The position numbers were made by a program, and so were the translations under genes. Source: Prevotellaceae bacterium (GTDB taxonomy: Bacteria; Bacteroidota; Bacteroidia; Bacteroidales; UBA932). Taken from it: a stretch of 8,483 nt of DNA. The stretch is taken from the NCBI GenBank assembly GCA_031284065.1, contig JAITAP010000092.1:1-8483 (forward strand). The letters run 5' to 3'. The notes under the pieces were generated by a model. The model ran no database searches. It saw only the letters and a program-made list of their open reading frames with translations, and had not been told where the DNA came from. Positions 5,411 through 8,483 of this stretch are shown here, piece after piece (within the stretch, counting starts at the first letter, position 1; the number at the start of each line of letters is the position of its first letter).

Positions 5411-6586
5411 CTAAGCCCGAAAGTAAAGAGATTGCGATTTTGTTTCGGGGGTAAGCTTCAGCTTGTCGAGGTCGAGGCGGGAGAGGAGCGTAACGCCCGG
5501 ACGCTTGCCTTTTTCAAACGTGCCGAAGATGTGCTCCACGCCCAGCGCCGTTGCGCCGCCAAGGGTAGCCCAGCGCAGCATTTCGTCCGGCGGAATATCG
5601 GGGAAGTGCGCCGCGAGGAGCTTGAGCTCGTCCGTCAGGTTGAGGCTTGCGTTGGAGGCAAGGCTGTCGGAGCCAAGAGCGATGGACGCACCTTTGGACC
5701 GCAGCATTTGCAGCGGCGGCAGGGTGCGCTCAATGTACATGTTGGAGGCCGGGCAAAGCACCCACGAAATATTTTTGCAGCGCACGGCGGCAGCGTCGTA
5801 ATCGGCGGCAGAGGTGAAGGTGTTGTGCACCAGCAGCAGCCTTTTCGCTTCGCCGGCATGTTGCAGGGTGTGGTAAATGGAAGATTTTCCGGTGCGCGGT
5901 ATCGGGGTCAGCCCCATGGAGAGAAACAGCTCGCGCAACGCTCCCCTGCCCTCTCTGAACAGCAAATTTTCGTCGCTGCTTTCCTGATTGTGCACGCTCC
6001 AGCGGCTGCTCTGCGCAAGCGCGGCGTACAGCTCGGGCAGCGTTGAGTACGGCGCGTGCGGCGTTGCCGAAGCCGACAGCCCAAGCCGGGCAGCCTCTGC
6101 CGCCAACGCCTCTGCCGACTGCACGCTGCGCGCAACCTCCTCGCGGCGCAGCCCAAACCGCTCGATAAAGGTGTGGTAAAAAATGGGGCTGCGCGACTTA
6201 ACCTCAAAAGTTAGCCCGCTGTTGGAAATATCGCCTGCGGCAACCGTTCCGCTGGCGTACAGCTGAGCGTCGGCAAGGGCAACGGCGCGTAGAGCCTGCT
6301 CGTTGGTAAAATCGTTGCGGTGCGCGGCAAGGCCGGGAATGAAGCCCGCCAAGCCGGTGCGCTGCGGCAGTACGCCTTTGAGGTGCGAAAGCTCAAGGTG
6401 GCAGTGCGCGTTGACAAAGCCGGGCACAAGCGCACCGCTGTAAAACTCCACGCCCTCGCTCTCCGGTAGCGTGCTGTCGGAGGCGGAGAGGTCGAGCACT
6501 TCGCCATCGTCGCTGAGGGTGAGAATACCGTTGCGGACGGGCGGCGCGCTTATCGGGAAAATGTAGTGGGCGGCAATTTTTCGCAT
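5411..6586 (-). CDS. metal-dependent amidohydrolase / deaminase family protein
   Basis: The 391-aa protein belongs to the amidohydrolase superfamily, in the branch of SsnA/TrzN-like hydrolases and aminofutalosine, guanine and related deaminases. Metal and catalytic positions are visible: VNAHCHLELS with His61 and His63, HAPYS (177-181), SVHNQESSDE with His199 and Glu202, LVHNTFTSAADY with His254, CPASN (278-282), and GSDSLASN with Asp307. Flanking N- and C-terminal strands form the usual beta sandwich around the TIM barrel. The pattern fits hydrolytic deamination of a ring compound. Aminofutalosine deaminase of the alternative menaquinone route is a distant relative, but nothing here proves that substrate. 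The ATG at 6586 gives MRKIAAHYIFP, typical for Bacteroidota members. It starts 6 bases after the DUF4296 gene, so the two form an operon. Confidence 0.9.
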   Translation of the reverse strand: MRKIAAHYIFPISAPPVRNGILTLSDDGEVLDLSASDSTLPESEGVEFYSGALVPGFVNAHCHLELSHLKGVLPQRTGLAGFIPGLAAHRNDFTNEQALRAVALADAQLYASGTVAAGDISNSGLTFEVKSRSPIFYHTFIERFGLRREEVARSVQSAEALAAEAARLGLSASATPHAPYSTLPELYAALAQSSRWSVHNQESSDENLLFREGRGALRELFLSMGLTPIPRTGKSSIYHTLQHAGEAKRLLLVHNTFTSAADYDAAAVRCKNISWVLCPASNMYIERTLPPLQMLRSKGASIALGSDSLASNASLNLTDELKLLAAHFPDIPPDEMLRWATLGGATALGVEHIFGTFEKGKRPGVTLLSRLDLDKLKLTPETKSQSLYFRA

Positions 6587-6592
6587 CAGGGC

Positions 6593-7480
6593 TTACTGTC
6601 GAATAGTTTGTGCGCGTATCGCCTGCGGCTCCTCGTATGCAGGTAGCGGGCGGTGCGCATCAATAGCGGAAACCCTTACCGGCGGCGACGCATCGGTTGG
6701 TTCGCCGGTGCGCTGCGGAGCGGGGGGGTGACTTTGCGCCTCAGCAGCGGAGGGCAGGAAGCGCAGCATGATGTTCCTTGCGGCGATATGGCGGGTTGAG
6801 CTCAACGAGTCAACGTCGCAATCGAAAACGTAACCGCGCACGTGGGTCGCCGCGCTGTCGCGGTTGACGATGGAGAGCGAGTAGCTCTGCCCCTCCTCGC
6901 TGCGCTGCACCGTGCGCTCTACCTGCAACAGCGTCGAATCGCTTGCCTCTGCGTACAGGTACAGCGTCATTCGCGGGCGGTGCGCAGAGTCGGCGTTGTA
7001 GAGCGCAATGGTTGCCTCCAGAATATACTCGCCCGGCCCCTCCACAGGGATGGAAAACGGCAGGCGCGAGGCGTTGCCGTCTTTGGGGAGCGTCCACTCC
7101 GATTTTTCCGTCCACCGGTTTTGCCGCCGGTGCAGCGCCTCCACCTTGCTGCTCGCGCTGCTTTGCTGCTTCTCCAGCCGCTTGTTGACCTTGTCGTAGA
7201 GCGTTGTGGCCTTATCCTTTGAGACGCCGTAGCGGGCTATGGTGTTGTAGAGCTGCTCGGGCGTGTAGCCATACTTGTCCAGTATTGCCGTGTACACCGC
7301 CGTAGAGTCGCTCCTCCACGAGGTGTGCGAAGAGATACGGGCTACCTCCAGCACGGCGTCGGAGAGGTGCATCTCTGCCAATATTTTGACCAGCTTGCGC
7401 TCCGGAATATACTTTCCGTCTCCGCACGCCACTACGACGATGGAGAGAATCAACCCGAAAATAAGATGTGGAAAACGCAT
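6593..7480 (-). CDS. DUF4296 domain lipoprotein
   Basis: With the ATG at 7480 the product has 295 residues. It begins with a short basic n-region, a hydrophobic segment (LIFGLILSIVVVA) and a lipobox cysteine at residue 19, so it should be a lipoprotein exported by the general secretory route. Residues about 22-105 match DUF4296, a Bacteroidota family of unknown function: PERKLVKILAEMHLSDAVLE, then DKYGYTPEQLYNTIARY. A lysine/glutamine-rich linker leads to a probably beta-rich module (about 128-240) and a proline-rich disordered tail. The frame opens to a GTG at 7525, but that codon overlaps the predicted -7 element and would bury the signal sequence, so I reject it. The amidohydrolase follows 6 bases downstream; what connects the two functionally is not evident. 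Confidence 0.85.
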   Translation of the reverse strand: MRFPHLIFGLILSIVVVACGDGKYIPERKLVKILAEMHLSDAVLEVARISSHTSWRSDSTAVYTAILDKYGYTPEQLYNTIARYGVSKDKATTLYDKVNKRLEKQQSSASSKVEALHRRQNRWTEKSEWTLPKDGNASRLPFSIPVEGPGEYILEATIALYNADSAHRPRMTLYLYAEASDSTLLQVERTVQRSEEGQSYSLSIVNRDSAATHVRGYVFDCDVDSLSSTRHIAARNIMLRFLPSAAEAQSHPPAPQRTGEPTDASPPVRVSAIDAHRPLPAYEEPQAIRAQTIRQ

Positions 7481-7514
7481 GGCTACCGCAGTTATGTGCA
7501 AAATATGTATTGCG

Positions 7515-7543
7515 CAAAAGTACACAAAATTTCCTTAACACAA
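7515..7543 (-). promoter_or_regulatory. Bacteroidota-type promoter of the DUF4296-amidohydrolase operon
   Basis: Read on the minus strand, TACTTTTG (7522 to 7515) matches the -7 element and TTG (7543 to 7541) lies 18 bases upstream. Transcription should start near 7508, leaving about 28 bases before the ATG at 7480. Confidence 0.6.
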
Positions 7544-7661
7544 CCTGTTTTGCGTGGACATTTTTTGAGCTGGCGAAGCGTGGGCAGGCATTGCGAACAA
7601 TACAAATAAATTGCGGTATTGAACAGGCAAAAGCGACGAGCGGCAAGTACCCCCCCTGCGC

Positions 7662-7704
7662 TTTTGTCCACGGATTACACGGATTACACGGATTTTTGTC
7701 CACG
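7662..7704. repeat. 9-bp tandem repeat between direct TTTTGTCCACG copies
   Basis: CGGATTACA is repeated at 7671-7679 and 7680-7688 and begins a third time at 7689-7694. The 11-mer TTTTGTCCACG stands on both sides at 7662-7672 and 7694-7704. This GGATTACAC-type repeat is a familiar dispersed sequence in genomes and not a gene part. Confidence 0.85.
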
Positions 7705-7728
7705 AATGATGCGCGGCATGTTTCCCAA

Positions 7729-7988
7729 TTCCCCGTAGGGGAATAATATCAACCGAGCGTAGCGAGCTCATGAACACCTTTAAAAACACACACAAGGTGA
7801 ATAATAGAAAATGGCCACCCGTTTCTCGCCAATAGCCCGTAGGGCTTTAATGGCATCGTCATTTTCTATTAATCCCCTACGGGGAATAGGGAAGAGATGG
7901 TACACGTTTTTCTATTATTCACCTTATATTTTTTTTAGGGTATTCATGAGCTCGCTACGCTCGGTTGATATTATTCCCCTACGGGGAA
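7729..7988. repeat. 260-bp element with long inverted arms
   Basis: The outer 46 bases of the left arm (7729-7774) are the exact reverse complement of 7943-7988. After a diverged A/C-rich stretch the arms match again over 18 bases (7794-7811 with 7908-7925), so each arm is about 82 bases and the centre about 96. The ends carry TTCCCC-GTA-GGGGAA hairpins, and related small palindromes lie in the centre at 7834-7846 (AGCCCGTAGGGCT) and 7873-7885. An inner inverted repeat (7802-7813 with 7860-7871) competes with the outer pairing. The layout resembles a non-autonomous repeat or two head-to-head copies of one dispersed repeat. There is no transposase and no clear target duplication. Confidence 0.8.
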
Positions 7989-8019
7989 CCGGAGCGAAGC
8001 GGAGCTCGGCGCAGCCAAT
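7985..8019 (+). repeat. 35-bp interspersed repeat, inverted copy of 346-380
   Basis: This is the exact reverse complement of 346-380 over 35 bases and overlaps the right end of the 7729-7988 element by four bases. The core is CCGGAGCGAAGCGGAGCTCGG. A palindrome of the 201-223 family follows 18 bases later, so the same two repeats are neighbours at both ends of the window in mirrored order. Confidence 0.85.
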
Positions 8020-8037
8020 TGCCGCGAAAGCGCAATA

Positions 8038-8058
8038 GAGACGCACGGCGTGCGTCTC
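8038..8058. repeat. perfect 10-1-10 palindrome
   Basis: GAGACGCACG and CGTGCGTCTC pair perfectly around a single central G. It is the intact form of the copy at 201-223. No T-run follows on either strand. Confidence 0.85.
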
Positions 8059-8128
8059 AGCGGCAAACCGGCGGCGGCAATGGCGTAGCGGCAAACCGGC
8101 GGCGGCATGGGCGTAGCGGCAAACCGGC
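8059..8128. repeat. 28-bp tandem repeat, 2.5 units
   Basis: Units at 8059-8086 and 8087-8114 start AGCGGCAAACCGGCGGCGGC and differ only at the A/G-rich bases near the end (CAATGGCGT and CATGGGCGT). A third partial copy covers 8115-8128. The units are directly adjacent, so this is not a CRISPR. Confidence 0.85.
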
Positions 8129-8130
8129 TC

Positions 8131-8152
8131 CGCTTCCCCGTCAGGGGAAGCG
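8131..8152. repeat. 9-4-9 hairpin of the TTCCCC...GGGGAA family
   Basis: CGCTTCCCC (8131-8139) pairs with GGGGAAGCG (8144-8152) around GTCA. It resembles the small GTA-loop hairpins of the 7729-7988 element. It lies 74 bases beyond the stop of the minus-strand lyase gene and could also end that transcript, but there is no T-run. Confidence 0.6.
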
Positions 8153-8226
8153 AGGATAATTGTAATCCATCAGAAATTATAAACCTGCATAGCATGAGCT
8201 ATTATTTCGTTGCAACAAAGCCATTC

Positions 8227-8483
8227 CTAATTTCCAATTGAATTGAGGTAGATTTCTAAGTTTGTGTAGTCGTCGTTCAGGGTATATTCAGCGCCGTCTG
8301 CGGGGCTGGCGGGGTTCAGGCTGTGCTTTTTTTCCCAATCGTCCGGTAGCCCGTCGCCGTCCGTATCTGCGGGCGGGGGAAAGGTTTTCAGCGGAGGTAA
8401 TCCCCCCACTTCGCTCTGCGAGTCAATCAGCCCGTTCTTGCCGTAGGTGAACGTTCCTTTGCGCACCTCGTCCACGATACGGG
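8227..8483 (-). CDS. C-terminal end of a probable pectate lyase (partial)
   Basis: The frame runs in from the window edge on the minus strand and stops at TAG (8229 to 8227); about 84 C-terminal residues are visible, and the gene starts outside. The sequence RIVDEVRKGTFTY, then NGLIDSQSEVGGLPPL, then PPADTDGDGLPDDWEKKHSL and finally TNLEIYLNSIGN follows the usual C-terminal pattern of secreted PL1-type pectate lyases and related polysaccharide lyases of Bacteroidota. DTDGDGLPDDWE (8332-8367) is a thrombospondin type-3-like calcium-binding motif. No catalytic residues are in view, and the same tail occurs on some other secreted carbohydrate enzymes, so the exact substrate is not certain. No C-terminal sorting domain follows the calcium motif. 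Confidence 0.75.
   Translation of the reverse strand, partial: RIVDEVRKGTFTYGKNGLIDSQSEVGGLPPLKTFPPPADTDGDGLPDDWEKKHSLNPASPADGAEYTLNDDYTNLEIYLNSIGN

Larger units (their letters stand above)
7547..8226. other. 680-bp gene-free region packed with repeats
   Basis: Open frames exist on both strands but translate only repeats (strings such as SLRSVDIIPLRG and RVIRVIRG). From left to right the region holds a 9-bp tandem repeat flanked by TTTTGTCCACG (7662-7704), a 260-bp element with long inverted arms (7729-7988), a 35-bp repeat shared with the left end of the window (7985-8019), a perfect palindrome (8038-8058), a 28-bp tandem repeat (8059-8128) and a hairpin (8131-8152). No transposase or its remnants are visible. 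Confidence 0.7.

Noticed and set aside
7729..7988. Insertion sequence
   Set aside because: Long inverted ends are present, but there is no transposase frame, no clear target duplication, and only 260 bp in all.
8059..8128. CRISPR array
   Set aside because: Units are directly adjacent with no spacers, and no cas gene is in the window.
7811..8195. ORFs of 64-75 codons in the repeat region
   Set aside because: They read through the inverted arms, the 35-bp repeat and the 28-bp tandem units, so they are repeat translations.

Overview
The window looks like a chromosomal segment of a Bacteroidota (Bacteroidetes) bacterium. The order rplU-rpmA-serS is common in that phylum. Four genes or operons have an upstream match to the Bacteroidota sigma promoter (a TTG or TTTG near -33 and TAnnTTTG at -7), and starts are not preceded by convincing Shine-Dalgarno sequences. 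A DUF4296 lipoprotein, a family known from this phylum, is also present. I cannot name a species.

Layout from left to right. Positions 3-77 hold the last codons of an unrecognised gene. Positions 78-559 hold no convincing gene, only GC-rich repeats: a palindromic hairpin, an 'ERSE'-type interspersed repeat and three 18-bp tandem units. A clear promoter then drives rplU and rpmA (ribosomal proteins L21 and L27), which end at a good intrinsic terminator. The serS promoter is packed against and partly inside that terminator. serS (seryl-tRNA synthetase) is followed by ruvC (Holliday-junction resolvase), and convergent to them is plsY (acyl-phosphate glycerol-3-phosphate acyltransferase). This block is ordinary housekeeping DNA.

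Positions about 4003-5260 are different. They are AT-richer (about 40% GC in two hand-counted 60-base lines, against about 63-65% in sampled lines of serS and plsY) and carry a compact + strand cassette: a possible 42-aa small ORF, a Panacea/DUF4065 protein (PanA-type antitoxin), and a 116-aa protein with a charged N-terminal helix and two C-terminal membrane segments. The genes are joined by ATGA stop/start overlaps. I read this as a probable PanAT-type toxin-antitoxin module whose toxin would be the small membrane protein. This is the most interesting part of the window. The toxin role is inferred from context and architecture, not from recognised homology.

Beyond a hairpin at 5286-5319 lies a minus-strand operon: a DUF4296 lipoprotein followed 6 bases later by a metal-dependent amidohydrolase. 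Upstream of it, about 680 bases (7547-8226) are gene-free and densely packed with repeats. They include a 260-bp element with long inverted arms, a 9-bp tandem repeat, a 28-bp tandem repeat, and inverted copies of repeats seen at the left end of the window. The window closes with the C-terminal end of a secreted protein, probably a pectate lyase, on the minus strand.
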